This document shows positions 24,720-33,851 of a stretch of DNA of 64,000 nucleotides, piece after piece. Under the pieces are notes generated by a model, which had not been told where the DNA came from, made no database searches, and saw only the letters and a program-made list of their open reading frames with translations. The stretch comes from Peterkaempfera bronchialis (lineage in GTDB: Bacteria; Actinomycetota; Actinomycetes; Streptomycetales; Streptomycetaceae), in assembly GCF_003258605.2 (NCBI RefSeq), contig NZ_CP031264.1, positions 1,736,001 through 1,800,000 of the forward strand. Reading direction: 5' to 3'. Made by a program: the position numbers and the translations under genes. How positions within the stretch are numbered: the stretch's first letter is position 1; every line of letters starts with the position of its first letter.

Positions 24720-25823
24720 GTGATCAAGCGAACGAGAATGCTGCTGGCTGTGGGACTTCCGCTGGTCCTGGGCCTGGCCGCGTGTAGCTCCGACGGCGGG
24801 ACGGCATCGGCCGGCGGGGACGGCGCGAGCAGCGCCAAGCCGAAGGGGAAGATCGGGGTCATCCTGCCGGACACCAAGTCCTCGGCACGCTGGGAGACCG
24901 CCGACCGCCGGTACCTGGAGGAGGCGTTCAAGGCGGCGGGGCTGCCGTACGACATCCAGAACGCGCAGGGCGACAAGGCGCAGTTCCAGACCATCGCGGA
25001 CCAGATGCTGACCAGCGGCGTCACCGTGCTGATGATCGTCAACCTGGACAGCGGCACCGGCAAGGCGGTCCTGGACAAGGCCAAGCAGCAGGGCGTGGCC
25101 ACCATCGACTACGACCGGCTGACGCTCGGCGGCAGCGCCAAGTACTACGTCAGCTTCGACAATGTCGCGGTCGGCAAGCTCCAGGGCGAGGGCCTGCAGA
25201 AGTGCCTCACCGCCGACGGCAAGAAGGACGCCCGGATCGCCTACCTCAACGGCTCGCCCACCGACAACAACGCCACGCTCTTCAAGCAGGGCTACGACGG
25301 TGTGCTGTCCCAGGTGAGCGGCTACACCAAGGTCGCCGACCAGTCCGTCCCCGACTGGGACAACCAGCAGGCCGGCACGATCTTCGAGCAGATGTACACC
25401 CAGCAGGGCGGGAAGATCGACGGCGTGCTGGCGGCCAACGACGGGCTCGGCAACGCCGCCATCGCCGTGCTGAAGAAGAACGGCGTCAACGGCAAGGTGC
25501 CGGTCACCGGCCAGGACGCCACCGTCCAGGGACTCCAGAACATCCTCAACGGCGACCAGTGCATGACCGTCTACAAGGCCGTCCAGAAGGAGGCCGAGGC
25601 CGCCGCCGAGCTGGCCGTCTCGCTGGCCAACGGCAAGGAGGGCGAGACCACCGGCACCGTCCACGACCCGGAGGGCAACCGCGACGTCCCCTCGGTGCTG
25701 CTGGTGCCCGAGGCGATCACCAAGGAGAACGTCAAGACGGTCGTGGACGACGGATTCGTCACCAAGGCCGAGCTGTGCACGACCGAGTACGCCGACAAGT
25801 GCGCCAAGGCCGGCATCAGCTAG
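24720..25823 (+). CDS. Sugar ABC transporter substrate-binding lipoprotein, XylF-like
   Basis: A 367-residue lipoprotein from GTG 24720. A signal peptide ends in the lipobox LAAC (Cys22). The mature part is a type-1 periplasmic binding protein: KIGVILPDTKSSARWETADR, IADQMLTSGVTVLMIVNLD, then VDYDR-like ATIDYDRLTLGG, and DGVLAANDGLGNAAI. The pattern matches D-xylose binding proteins (XylF). It is followed after 45 bp by its ATPase and permease. TTTTGCGCGCTGACAAATG-type inverted sequence around 24645-24668 could be an operator, weakly supported. Confidence 0.9.
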   Translation: MIKRTRMLLAVGLPLVLGLAACSSDGGTASAGGDGASSAKPKGKIGVILPDTKSSARWETADRRYLEEAFKAAGLPYDIQNAQGDKAQFQTIADQMLTSGVTVLMIVNLDSGTGKAVLDKAKQQGVATIDYDRLTLGGSAKYYVSFDNVAVGKLQGEGLQKCLTADGKKDARIAYLNGSPTDNNATLFKQGYDGVLSQVSGYTKVADQSVPDWDNQQAGTIFEQMYTQQGGKIDGVLAANDGLGNAAIAVLKKNGVNGKVPVTGQDATVQGLQNILNGDQCMTVYKAVQKEAEAAAELAVSLANGKEGETTGTVHDPEGNRDVPSVLLVPEAITKENVKTVVDDGFVTKAELCTTEYADKCAKAGIS

Positions 25824-25868
25824 CCCGGCGACGGCTCCGGCCCCGGCACTCCACCACGAGGAAGCGCG

Positions 25869-26672
25869 ATGCCCGACCCCATCCTGTCCCTCACGCAGGT
25901 GAACAAGAGCTTCGGCCCCGCCCATGTGCTCAAGAACGTGGACTTCCACGCCTACCCGGGGGAGGTCATGGCCCTCGTCGGGGACAACGGGGCCGGCAAG
26001 TCCACGCTCACCAAGTGCATCGGGGGCATCCACCCGGTGGACTCGGGGGAGTTCCGCTTCGAGGGGCGGCCGGTGCGCGTCCACGAGCCGCGTGACGCCT
26101 CGGCGCTCGGCATCGAGATCGTCTACCAGGACCTGGCGCTCTGCGACAACCTCGACATCGTCCAGAACATGTTCCTGGGCCGCGAGGAGCGCTCCGGGCT
26201 GGTGCTCGACCGGGCCGCCATGGAGGAGAAGGCTCTCCAGACCCTGGAGAGCCTCTCCGTACGCACCGTCACCTCCGTGCGGCAGCGGGTCGCCAGCCTC
26301 TCCGGAGGCCAGCGGCAGACCGTGGCCATCGCCCGGGCGGTGCTGTGGAACAGCAAGGTCGTCATCCTGGACGAGCCCACCGCCGCCCTGGGCGTCGCCC
26401 AGACGCGGCAGGTGCTCGACCTGGTGCGGCGGCTGGCCGACGCGGGGCTGGCCGTCATCCTCATCTCGCACAACATGAACGACGTGCTCAGCGTCGCCGA
26501 CCGGGTCTCCGTCCTCTACCTCGGGCAGCTGGCCGCCGAGGTCAGGCGGGCGGACATCGACCACACCCGGATCGTGGAGCTGATCACGGCCGGGCGCTCC
26601 GGCGACCTGGGCCTCGCGCCCGCCGAGACCGGGGAGTCCCTCAACGAAACGGACGACGAGGTACCGGCATGA
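25869..26672 (+). CDS. Sugar ABC transporter ATPase, single domain
   Basis: A 267-residue ABC protein. Walker A VGDNGAGKST, Q-loop VYQDLAL, signature LSGGQRQTVAIA, Walker B VVILDEPTAALG and switch ISHNMNDV are all present. XylG/RbsA/MglA proteins usually carry two ABC domains (~500 residues); this one has only one and probably works as a homodimer. An acidic tail SLNETDDEVPA ends in the overlap with the permease start (ATGA). Confidence 0.93.
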   Translation: MPDPILSLTQVNKSFGPAHVLKNVDFHAYPGEVMALVGDNGAGKSTLTKCIGGIHPVDSGEFRFEGRPVRVHEPRDASALGIEIVYQDLALCDNLDIVQNMFLGREERSGLVLDRAAMEEKALQTLESLSVRTVTSVRQRVASLSGGQRQTVAIARAVLWNSKVVILDEPTAALGVAQTRQVLDLVRRLADAGLAVILISHNMNDVLSVADRVSVLYLGQLAAEVRRADIDHTRIVELITAGRSGDLGLAPAETGESLNETDDEVPA

Positions 26673-27949
26673 CCATCTCCCCAGCCAAGACCGCGAGTTC
26701 CGGCGGGAGCACCGGCGAGCCCGGCGCCGCCGAGCGCGTCGGCCGCGATCTGGCGGCGCATCTGCGGGCGTACGGCGCCCGGGTGCGCGGCGGCGACATG
26801 GGGTCGCTGCCGGCCGTCCTGGGCCTGATCGTGCTCTGCGCGGTCTTCGGCGCCCTGCGGCCGGCGTTTCTGACGGCGGGCAACTTCGCCAACCTCTTCA
26901 CCCAGGGCGCGGTGATCACCACCATCGCGATGGGGCTGGTCTTCGTCCTGCTGCTGGGCGAGATCGACCTCTCGGCCGGGTTCGTCAGCGGCGTGGCCGG
27001 GGCGGTGCTCGCGGTCACCCTCACCCAGCACGGCTGGCCGCTGACCGCCGCCCTGGCCGCCGCCCTGGGCACCGGTGCGGTGATCGGGCTGGTGCTGGGG
27101 ACGCTGGTGGCCCGGGTCGGCATCCCGTCGTTCGTGGTGACGCTGGGCGGCTTCCTGGCCTTCCAGGGCGTGGTGCTGATCATCATCGGGCAGGGCGGCA
27201 ATATCCCGGTCACCAATGAGGCCGTCCTCGCCATCCAGAACAAGAACCTGGCACCGGCGCTCGGCTGGGTGCTCTTCGCCCTGGTCGCGGGCGGGTACGC
27301 GGCGACCAAGGCGCTCACCGCGCGCTCCCGCCGCCGCAAGGGCCTGGAGAGCGAGCCGTTCGCCGTCGCCGCCGCCAAGGTCGCCGGGGTGGTGGTGATC
27401 GCGGCCTCCGCCGTCGCCGTCCTCAACCAGGAGCGCAGCCGCAACATCCTGGTGGTCAGCCTCAAGGGCGTGCCCATCGTGGTCCCGGTGCTGCTGGCCC
27501 TCCTCGCGCTGTGGACCTTCGTGCTCGGGTACACCCGCTACGGGCTGCACATCTACGCGGTGGGCGGCAACGCCGAGGCGGCCCGGCGGGCCGGCATCAA
27601 GGTCGCGCGCATCCGCACCTCCGTCTTTGTCATCGGCTCCACCATGGCCGCGCTGGCGGGCGTCTTCGCCGCCTCCCGCGCCAACTCGGTGGACCCCAAC
27701 GCCGGCGGCAGCAACACCCTGCTCTACGCGGTGGGCGCGGCGGTGATCGGCGGTACCAGCCTCTTCGGCGGGCGCGGCCGGATCATCGACGCCGTCATCG
27801 GCGGCGCGGTCGTGGCCGTCATCGACAACGGCATGGGCCTGCTCGGCTACAGCTCCGGCGTCAAGTTCGTCGTCACCGGCCTGGTCCTGGTGGTCGCGGC
27901 CGGGGTGGACGCCCTCTCCCGGCGCCGCTCGGCGGCCACCGGCCTCTGA
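26669..27949 (+). CDS. Sugar ABC transporter permease, XylH-like
   Basis: A 426-residue membrane protein with about ten helices. The BPD_transp_2 signatures are clear: LLGEIDLSAGFVSGVAGAVL, IPSFVVTLGGFLAFQGVVL and GGTSLFGGRGRIIDAVIGG. The long cytoplasmic insertion with SRRRKGLESEP near the middle is typical of XylH. Together with the two genes before it, this is a complete pentose-type importer. No xylose kinase, isomerase or ROK-type regulator lies in the window. Confidence 0.92.
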   Translation: MTISPAKTASSGGSTGEPGAAERVGRDLAAHLRAYGARVRGGDMGSLPAVLGLIVLCAVFGALRPAFLTAGNFANLFTQGAVITTIAMGLVFVLLLGEIDLSAGFVSGVAGAVLAVTLTQHGWPLTAALAAALGTGAVIGLVLGTLVARVGIPSFVVTLGGFLAFQGVVLIIIGQGGNIPVTNEAVLAIQNKNLAPALGWVLFALVAGGYAATKALTARSRRRKGLESEPFAVAAAKVAGVVVIAASAVAVLNQERSRNILVVSLKGVPIVVPVLLALLALWTFVLGYTRYGLHIYAVGGNAEAARRAGIKVARIRTSVFVIGSTMAALAGVFAASRANSVDPNAGGSNTLLYAVGAAVIGGTSLFGGRGRIIDAVIGGAVVAVIDNGMGLLGYSSGVKFVVTGLVLVVAAGVDALSRRRSAATGL

Positions 27950-27977
27950 GCGGGTCACCCTGGCCCGCGGACGGCGC

Positions 27978-28012
27978 GGAGGCCCGGAAGCTCCCTGAGA
28001 GCCCGGGCCTCC
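27978..28012. terminator. Strong hairpin behind the sugar-importer operon
   Basis: GGAGGCCCGG pairs with CCGGGCCTCC (10 bp); inside, GCTC pairs with GAGC. It lies 29 bases after the permease stop and also protects the convergent cutA gene. A run of CTGC(C/T)(T/C)GCTGCC-like short repeats follows (28013-28062). Confidence 0.8.
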
Positions 28013-28080
28013 GCTGCCTGCTGCCCGCTTCCTTGCTGCCCGCTGCCTGCTGCCCGCTGCCCGGCGCCGCATGCCCGGGG

Positions 28081-28404
28081 TCAGCGGGCCGTCTCGGTCG
28101 CCACCCAGTCCAGATAGGCGGCACTGCCCCCGGTCACCGGGACCGCGACGACCTCGGGGGTCTCATAGGAGTGGTGCTGCTCGACATAGGCGGTCAGCCG
28201 GTCGGCCAGGTCGGCGCGGGTCTTGAAGTCGATCCGGTACTCCGGTTCGGCCCGGACGTCCCCGTCCCACCAGTACACCGAGTCGACCGGGTAGACCTGG
28301 GCGCAGGCGGCCAGACGCTCGCGCACGACCCTGGCGGCCAGGTCCCTGGCCGGCTCCTCGGCTTCGTGGGTGGTGGTCACCACGATGAAGTCAGGATTCG
28401 TCAT
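28081..28404 (-). CDS. cutA: CutA1-like divalent-cation tolerance protein
   Basis: A 107-residue protein from ATG 28404. The family hallmarks are visible: TTTHEAEEPARDLAARVV, RLAACAQVYPVDSVYWWDGDV, EYRIDFKTRADLADRL and YETPEVVAVPV. CutA1 forms very stable trimers with a ferredoxin-like fold; in bacteria it is linked to copper tolerance, though the mechanism remains unclear. It stands alone with the next gene on the same strand. Confidence 0.93.
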   Translation of the reverse strand: MTNPDFIVVTTTHEAEEPARDLAARVVRERLAACAQVYPVDSVYWWDGDVRAEPEYRIDFKTRADLADRLTAYVEQHHSYETPEVVAVPVTGGSAAYLDWVATETAR

Positions 28405-28435
28405 GCGGCGAGCGTAGGGCTGCCGGGCGGCCGGG

Positions 28436-28783
28436 TCAGCCCAGCTTCGGCGCGGCCTGCTGGACCACCTCGAACGACCAGAGCGAGGAGTCGGAGGCAG
28501 CCGGCTTGGGCCGCTCGCCGCCCGCCTCGCTGCCCGACCCGCCGCCGGCGCCGCCACGGTGTGCGGCCTGCATCGGCCCGGACATCCACTGCTGGAAGTC
28601 CTCCTCGCTCCGCCACCGGGTGTACACCAGGTACTTGTCGGTCCCGTCCACCGGCCGCAGCAGCTCGAACCACTCGAACCCGTCGGAGCCCTCCACGGCC
28701 CCGGCCCGGGAGGCGAACCGCTGCTCCAGCACCTCCCGCTGCTCGGCGGGCACAGTCAGCACATTGATCTTCACAACGCTCAT
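28436..28783 (-). CDS. ABM-fold (heme-degrading-type) monooxygenase
   Basis: A 115-residue protein from ATG 28783. MSVVKINVLTVPAEQREVLE and FEWFELLRPVDGTDKYLVYT then WRSEEDFQQWM follow the antibiotic-biosynthesis-monooxygenase dimer fold; the Asn near the start (KINVLTV) and the Trp (WRSEEDF) match positions used by MhuD/IsdG-type heme oxygenases. A Gly/Ser/Glu insertion of about 20 residues (RGGAGGGSGSEAGGE) interrupts the C-terminal part. Probably heme breakdown for iron, not certain. Confidence 0.82.
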   Translation of the reverse strand: MSVVKINVLTVPAEQREVLEQRFASRAGAVEGSDGFEWFELLRPVDGTDKYLVYTRWRSEEDFQQWMSGPMQAAHRGGAGGGSGSEAGGERPKPAASDSSLWSFEVVQQAAPKLG

Positions 28784-28967
28784 GGGTCCATCCTGCCCCA
28801 CGCCCGGGATTCCCTCGCGCTGGGTGATGCGGGTCGCCGCCATACGGCGCAGCTACCTGAGTGGCCGTCAGATGCCAGGGGCGATGGTCCGGCGGCCACT
28901 GCTCCGGCTACGGTGAGTCCCGATCACCTGTCAGCAGCGCGGCCCTGTCCACCAACGGGAGATCATC

Positions 28968-29657
28968 GTGATCGAGACGATTGTGGGCCCATCCGTGGTG
29001 TCGGCGGACACCTACGAGGACGTCCCCGACGCCCCGCTCTTCCCCGAGGAGCGGGCGGCGGTGGCCCGGGCGGTCGACAAACGGCGCCTGGAGTACACCA
29101 CCGCACGGGTGTGCGCACGCCGCGCCCTGTCCCAGCTGGGCCTGCCGCCCTCCCCGATACCGTCCGGGCCGCGCGGCGAGCCGCTCTGGCCGCCGGGCGT
29201 GGTGGGCAGCATCACCCACTGCGAGGGCTACCGGGGCGCGGTGGTGGGCCGCTCCGCCGAGATAGCCACCCTCGGCATCGACGCCGAACCCCACCTCCCG
29301 CTCCCGGACGGCGTCCTGGAGGCGATCTCGCTGCCGGACGAGCGGACGCGCCTCCGGGAACTCACCGCCTCCGTGCCCGAAGTGGCCTGGGACCGGCTGC
29401 TGTTCAGCGCCAAGGAGTCGGTGTACAAGGCGTGGTTCCCGCTGGCCAAGCGCTGGCTCGACTTCGATGACGCGCTGATCACCGCCGACCCGGGCAGCGG
29501 CACCTTCAGCGCCCGGCTGCTGGTGCCCGGACCCGTGGCGCAGGCGGCGGGGGTGACCGGCTTCAGCGGCCGCTGGCTGGTCCGCGACGGCCTGGTGCTG
29601 ACGGCCATCGTGGTACCGGCCGACGAGGTCTGCGCCGCCCCCGAGCGCGCGGCCTAG
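28968..29657 (+). CDS. 4'-phosphopantetheinyl transferase (Sfp/EntD type)
   Basis: A 229-residue protein from GTG 28968 with GGGAGA nine bases upstream. The family motifs are VGSITHCEGYRGAVV, LGIDAEPH (Mg2+-binding Asp and Glu) and FSAKESVYKAWFPL. It moves the phosphopantetheine arm of CoA onto carrier-protein serines, activating polyketide and peptide synthases. The ITHCEG form (instead of SITH-x-G) belongs to the EntD-like actinomycete group. No synthase lies nearby, so it likely serves distant clusters. Confidence 0.94.
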   Translation: MIETIVGPSVVSADTYEDVPDAPLFPEERAAVARAVDKRRLEYTTARVCARRALSQLGLPPSPIPSGPRGEPLWPPGVVGSITHCEGYRGAVVGRSAEIATLGIDAEPHLPLPDGVLEAISLPDERTRLRELTASVPEVAWDRLLFSAKESVYKAWFPLAKRWLDFDDALITADPGSGTFSARLLVPGPVAQAAGVTGFSGRWLVRDGLVLTAIVVPADEVCAAPERAA

Positions 29658-29733
29658 GGCGTGCGGTGAAAGTGGGTGGTCGGACTGGTGGAACGCAGGA
29701 AATGCCCTGACAGCCACGGAGGTTGAGGATGCC

Positions 29734-30192
29734 ATGACTCAAGGTCCCGCACCTCGCCCGCTGTCCGACGAAGACCTCTCCAACCTGCTCGGCGAGCAGC
29801 AGTACGGCACCCTCGCCACCGTCAAGCGCACCGGCCATCCCCACCTGACCACCATGCTCTACAGCTGGGACGCCGAGGCCCGCATCGTGCGGTTCTCGAC
29901 GACGGCCGACCGCGTCAAGGTCAAGCACCTGCGGCGCGACCCGCATGCCGCGCTGCATGTGCAGGGCGGCGACGTGTGGTCGTTCGCCGTCGCCGAGGGC
30001 GTGGCCTCGGTCTCCGAGATCACGGCGGTTCCCGGGGACGCGGTCGGGCGGGAACTACTCGGGATCATCCCGAGGGGCGCGGAGCCGGAAGACGAAGACG
30101 CGTTCCTGGGGCAGCTGGTCGCCGAGCGCCGGGTGGTCATCCGGTTGAAGGTGGACCGGCTGTACGGGGCGGCGCTCGACATCACCGCCTAG
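29734..30192 (+). CDS. PPOX-class F420-dependent oxidoreductase
   Basis: A 152-residue split-barrel protein. The opening LGEQQYGTLATVKRTGHPHL, STTADRVKVKHLRRDPHAAL and VAEGVASVSE match the actinobacterial F420-dependent 'TIGR03618-like' branch of the pyridoxamine-phosphate-oxidase fold. It is expected to be a dimer binding F420 between barrels and to reduce an unknown substrate. Single gene, 76 bp after the phosphopantetheinyl transferase. Confidence 0.86.
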   Translation: MTQGPAPRPLSDEDLSNLLGEQQYGTLATVKRTGHPHLTTMLYSWDAEARIVRFSTTADRVKVKHLRRDPHAALHVQGGDVWSFAVAEGVASVSEITAVPGDAVGRELLGIIPRGAEPEDEDAFLGQLVAERRVVIRLKVDRLYGAALDITA

Positions 30193-30296
30193 GGTCTGCC
30201 GGGAAGGACTCCCGCCGCAGACAACGTCGGATCGCCACGCCACCCAGGGCGTGCTCCTCCACGGCCGAGATCCACTGCCGAAGCAGACCCCAGGGC

Positions 30297-32426
30297 TCAG
30301 GCCGGGTCGCGGCCCGGGTGCGGCTGCGGGCGGGGGCCGATGGCCGGACCGCCGGGGTGGTCGCGCCGGTCGCCGCAGAGGGCGTTGCTGAGGCGGGTGA
30401 GCAGCGCGGCCAGATCGGCGTGGCCGGTGTCGTCCCAGTCGCCGAGGAGTTCGCAGAGCTGGGCGCGGCGGGCGGCGACCAGGCGGTCGGCGACCTGTTC
30501 GCCGCGCGGGGTGAGCCGCATCCGCAGGGTGCCCTCGCGCCGCGCCAGGCCATGGCCCTCGACTTCGATGGCGGCGTCCTCGACGACCTGGCGGGGGACG
30601 ACGCCCCGGTCGGCGACCTCCCCGGGGGTGATCGCACCGTACTTGCGCATCATCAGGATCAGCCAGCTGGAGGCCGGCCGCAGTTCCAGGCCGGCCCTGG
30701 CCGTGATGCACCGGTAGAGGCCGTGCCGGGCCTCCCGGGTACCCAGGCTGGAGAGGGCGCGGGCGATCTCGTCGAGGGAGGAGCGCTCGACGGGGTTGGT
30801 GCCGATGGTCTCGCCGAGGTCGGGCGTGGTGACGGTCTGCCGCAGCGGCTGCTCCCGGAGGAACCAGCTGAGGGCGAAGGCCACCAGCACCACGGGTACC
30901 GCATAGAGGAAGACCTGGGTGATGGACTGGGAGTACGCATGGTGGACGGCGTCCCGTACCGGCGGGGGGAGCGCGGAGACGGTGCGGGGGTCCCGGGTGA
31001 TGGTGCCGGGGGTGAAGCCGGGCGGCAGCCGCACCCCGGCGAGGGCGCGGGCCATGCGGTCGCTCAGGCCGTTGGCGAAGATCGTGCCGAAGACGGCGAC
31101 GCCGAAGGAGGCGCCGATGGAGCGGAAGAAGGTGGCCCCGGCGGTGGCCACGCCCAGGTCCTCGTAGCCGACGGCGTTCTGCACCACCAGCACCAGCACC
31201 TGCATGACCAGGCCCAGACCGAGGCCGAAGACCAGGAAGGAGAGGCTCATCGTCAGGTTGCCGCTGTGCTCGGTGAGCCGGGAGAGCATCAGCAGGCCGA
31301 CGGCGGTGATCGCGGTGCCGGTGATCGGGAACGCCTTGTACCGGCCGGTGCGGCTGACGATCTGCCCGGCGGCGATGGAGGTGACCAGGATGCCGAGGAC
31401 CATGGGGAGCATATGGACGCCGGAGAGGGTCGGCGACACCTGGTGGACGACCTGGAGGAAGGTCGGCAGATAGGTCAGCGCGCCGAACATGGCGAAGCCG
31501 ACGACAAAGGAGATGACGGCGGCGAGGGTGAAGGTCCGCATCCGGAAGAGCCGCAACGGCAGGACCGGTTCGGCGGCCCGCCGCTCGACCCGGATGAAGA
31601 GCGCCAGCAGGGCCAGTCCCAGCACGCCCAGGCCGATGACCCGCCAGGAGGACCACGGCCAGGTGGTGCCGCCCAGCGAGGTCATCAGCACCAGGCAGGT
31701 GGCGACGCCGGCGATGAGCCCGGTGCCGGCGTAGTCGACGGTGTGCCGCTGCCGGGTCGCGGTGCGGGGCAGCACCGCCGCGATGACCAGGAGCGCGACG
31801 ATGCCGATGGGCAGGTTGATGTAGAAGACCCAGCGCCAGCTGAGGTGGTCCACGAAGAGGCCGCCGAGCAGCGGGCCGAGCACGCTGGTGACGCCGAAGA
31901 CGGCCCCGAAGAGGCCCTGGTAGCGGCCTCGGTCGCGGGGCGGCACCAGGTCGCCGACGATGGCCTGGGTGAGCACGATCAGCCCGCCGCCGCCCAGCCC
32001 CTGCAAGGCGCGGAAGCCGATCAGCTCGCCCATGTTCCGGGAGATGCCGCAGAGCGCCGAGCCGACCAGGAAGATCACGATGGAGACCTGGAAGAGGCGC
32101 TTGCGCCCGTACATGTCGCCGAGCTTGCCCCACAGCGGGGTGGCGGCGGTGGAGGCCAGCAGATAGGCGGTGACCACCCAGGAGAGGTGGTCCAGGCCGC
32201 CGAGGTCGCTGACGATGGTGGGCAGGGCGGTGGCCACGATGGTCTGGTCGAGCGCGGCCAGCAGCATGGCCAGCAGCAGTGCGCCGATGGCCACCCAGAG
32301 GCTGCCGACCGGCCCGGGCGGGCCGGTCTGCGGGGCGGGCGAGGTGCCGAGCGGGAGCCTGGTGGCGCCTGCGGAGCTGCCCGTGGGGGGTCCCGTACGG
32401 CCGGGCTCGGCAGCGTGGTCCGCCAT
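30297..32426 (-). CDS. DHA2-family drug exporter fused to a C-terminal MarR-like winged-helix domain
   Basis: A 709-residue protein. Residues 40-550 are a 14-helix DHA2 exporter: LAALDQTIVATALPTIVSDL (motif D1), LWGKLGDMYGRKRLFQ (motif A) and GVTSVLGPLLGGLFVDHLSW (motif C). After the last helix (LYAVPVVLVAFALSWFLREQ) come about 165 cytoplasmic residues with LMMRKYGAITPGEVADRGVV and GLARREGTLRMRLTPRGEQV, a winged helix in which the wing reads as in MarR. Exporter and sensor in one chain is unusual but occurs in actinomycetes. It has its own promoter region. Confidence 0.9.
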   Translation of the reverse strand: MADHAAEPGRTGPPTGSSAGATRLPLGTSPAPQTGPPGPVGSLWVAIGALLLAMLLAALDQTIVATALPTIVSDLGGLDHLSWVVTAYLLASTAATPLWGKLGDMYGRKRLFQVSIVIFLVGSALCGISRNMGELIGFRALQGLGGGGLIVLTQAIVGDLVPPRDRGRYQGLFGAVFGVTSVLGPLLGGLFVDHLSWRWVFYINLPIGIVALLVIAAVLPRTATRQRHTVDYAGTGLIAGVATCLVLMTSLGGTTWPWSSWRVIGLGVLGLALLALFIRVERRAAEPVLPLRLFRMRTFTLAAVISFVVGFAMFGALTYLPTFLQVVHQVSPTLSGVHMLPMVLGILVTSIAAGQIVSRTGRYKAFPITGTAITAVGLLMLSRLTEHSGNLTMSLSFLVFGLGLGLVMQVLVLVVQNAVGYEDLGVATAGATFFRSIGASFGVAVFGTIFANGLSDRMARALAGVRLPPGFTPGTITRDPRTVSALPPPVRDAVHHAYSQSITQVFLYAVPVVLVAFALSWFLREQPLRQTVTTPDLGETIGTNPVERSSLDEIARALSSLGTREARHGLYRCITARAGLELRPASSWLILMMRKYGAITPGEVADRGVVPRQVVEDAAIEVEGHGLARREGTLRMRLTPRGEQVADRLVAARRAQLCELLGDWDDTGHADLAALLTRLSNALCGDRRDHPGGPAIGPRPQPHPGRDPA

Positions 32427-32809
32427 GCCAGCTCCTCACACCATCGGTCCGGTGATCGACCCTCCGCCAGACCATTCTGTCAGCTTTGTCCCGGTTTTTC
32501 CCTGCCGTGGCGAGGGGTGGGCGGCCGAGGCACCCGTCCATGGGCGCACGCATCCCCCAACCCGGTTGCAGGGGACGGAAATCCACCCCTATCCCGGCAA
32601 GCCGGGCGGGCCTGCCCACCGGTCTCCGGCCGTCACTGTGCGATCAGCTGCGCATCCTGCATAATCGGGCGCGACCGAGGCCCGTGCGCGCCCCGCCCTG
32701 TGCGACGCGCCCTTCGCCCGCCACCGGTCCCTGTTCCACCGAGCGGCTGCCTGCCCTGTGCCTCCCGCCCGGTTGGTGCAGCACTGCGCAATGGAGGAGG
32801 ACCGGTCGG
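32427..32809. other. 383-bp divergent promoter region
   Basis: It lies between the exporter (leftward) and the peptidoglycan-binding protein (rightward). CATAAT at 32659-32664 may be a -10 box for the rightward gene; GGGACAAAGCTGACAGAATGG, read leftward near 32470-32495, is A/T-richer than its surroundings and may be the exporter promoter or operator. No gene is seen. Confidence 0.4.
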
Positions 32810-33817
32810 ATGCCGGGACAGCACTGCCCCGCCTGCGGCGCCGAGCGCACCGGGGGGCTGTGCGCCTGCCCTCCCGATCTGACCGAGACGGCGGTGCTGC
32901 CGCATATCGAGGGTCCGCCGCTGGTCCGCCCCTATGTCCATGTGTCGGGCGAACCCGATGTCGCCACGGTGCCGCCGCCCGAGCCGTTCTCCCCGGGCCC
33001 GGCGCCGTCCGCACCGCCCTCCGGCGCGCAGGCATCGGCACCGGAGGCCGTACCCGCGGCGGCCCCGGGCGACTTCACCCTGGTCCCGATGGAGGGCCGG
33101 GCCACGGCCGTCCATGTGCCCTACTCCCGCGCGGCGGGCCGCCAGGCGGCGACCAGGCGGCGCCGCCATCGTGGGGCGCTGGTCGCCGCCGCGCTGGCGG
33201 TGCCGACCGCTGCGGGCATCGGCCTGGCGCTGACCGGTTCGGGCGGTGGATCGGACCGGGCCGCCATCGTCGTCCCCGCACCGTCCGCGTCCGCCCTGGT
33301 CGGCGCCCCGCTGCTCTCCGCCGGCCCGACGGCAAGCGGCCGTCCGGCGTCCACGACCCGGGCGGCGACCGCCGTGCCGTCCGCCACCCTCTCCGCCTCG
33401 GGCACCGCCCAGGCCACCGGCAGCACCGCCCCGGCGGCGGAGACCAGCACCACCGCCGCCGCCACCTCGGGCGCGGTCACCGCCGCCCCCGGGACCAGCG
33501 CGCCTGCGGCGCCGCCCCCGGACCCGGCCGTCAGCAGCAGCGCCGGGGAGGCCACCACCTCCGCGTCGGCCGTCGCCCCCACCCCTGCCGAGACCGGCCC
33601 GCGCACCCTGTCGCCGGGGATGAGCGGCCCCGAGGTCACCGAGTTGCAGCAGCGGCTGGCCCGCGCCTGGACGTACCACGGCAGGCCGTCCGGCAGCTAC
33701 GACCGGCGGACCGAGGACGCGGTCGCCCAGTTCCAGTCCTGGTACGGCGTGCAGGGCGACCCCCGGGGCGTGTACGGGCCCAACACGCGGGAGCGGCTGG
33801 AGCGGGCCTTCCCCTGA
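32810..33817 (+). CDS. Membrane-anchored protein with C-terminal peptidoglycan-binding domain
   Basis: A 335-residue protein from ATG 32810 with GGAGGAGG about nine bases upstream. The N-terminus has a short Cys cluster CPACGAERTGGLCAC, perhaps a zinc ribbon. A Pro-rich linker, a basic patch RRRRHRG and one membrane helix (ALVAAALAVPTAAGIGLAL) follow. Outside are ~120 residues of Ala/Thr/Ser linker and a PG_binding_1 domain (LSPGMSGPEVTELQQRLARA, SYDRRTEDAVAQFQSWYGV). It should link the membrane to the wall. Confidence 0.85.
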   Translation: MPGQHCPACGAERTGGLCACPPDLTETAVLPHIEGPPLVRPYVHVSGEPDVATVPPPEPFSPGPAPSAPPSGAQASAPEAVPAAAPGDFTLVPMEGRATAVHVPYSRAAGRQAATRRRRHRGALVAAALAVPTAAGIGLALTGSGGGSDRAAIVVPAPSASALVGAPLLSAGPTASGRPASTTRAATAVPSATLSASGTAQATGSTAPAAETSTTAAATSGAVTAAPGTSAPAAPPPDPAVSSSAGEATTSASAVAPTPAETGPRTLSPGMSGPEVTELQQRLARAWTYHGRPSGSYDRRTEDAVAQFQSWYGVQGDPRGVYGPNTRERLERAFP

Positions 33818-33851
33818 GCCGCCTCCCCTCCTGACCGCGCATCCTGGGGGC

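Noticed and set aside
27990-28012. TPP riboswitch element (CTGAGA near 27994)
   Set aside because: CTGAGA here is the loop of a perfect terminator hairpin behind the sugar permease; no other thi-box element is present.
32560-32700. c-di-AMP (ydaO) riboswitch ahead of the peptidoglycan-binding protein
   Set aside because: Wall-related genes in actinomycetes often have one, but the conserved GAAUCC and GGGUGAAU-type blocks are missing.
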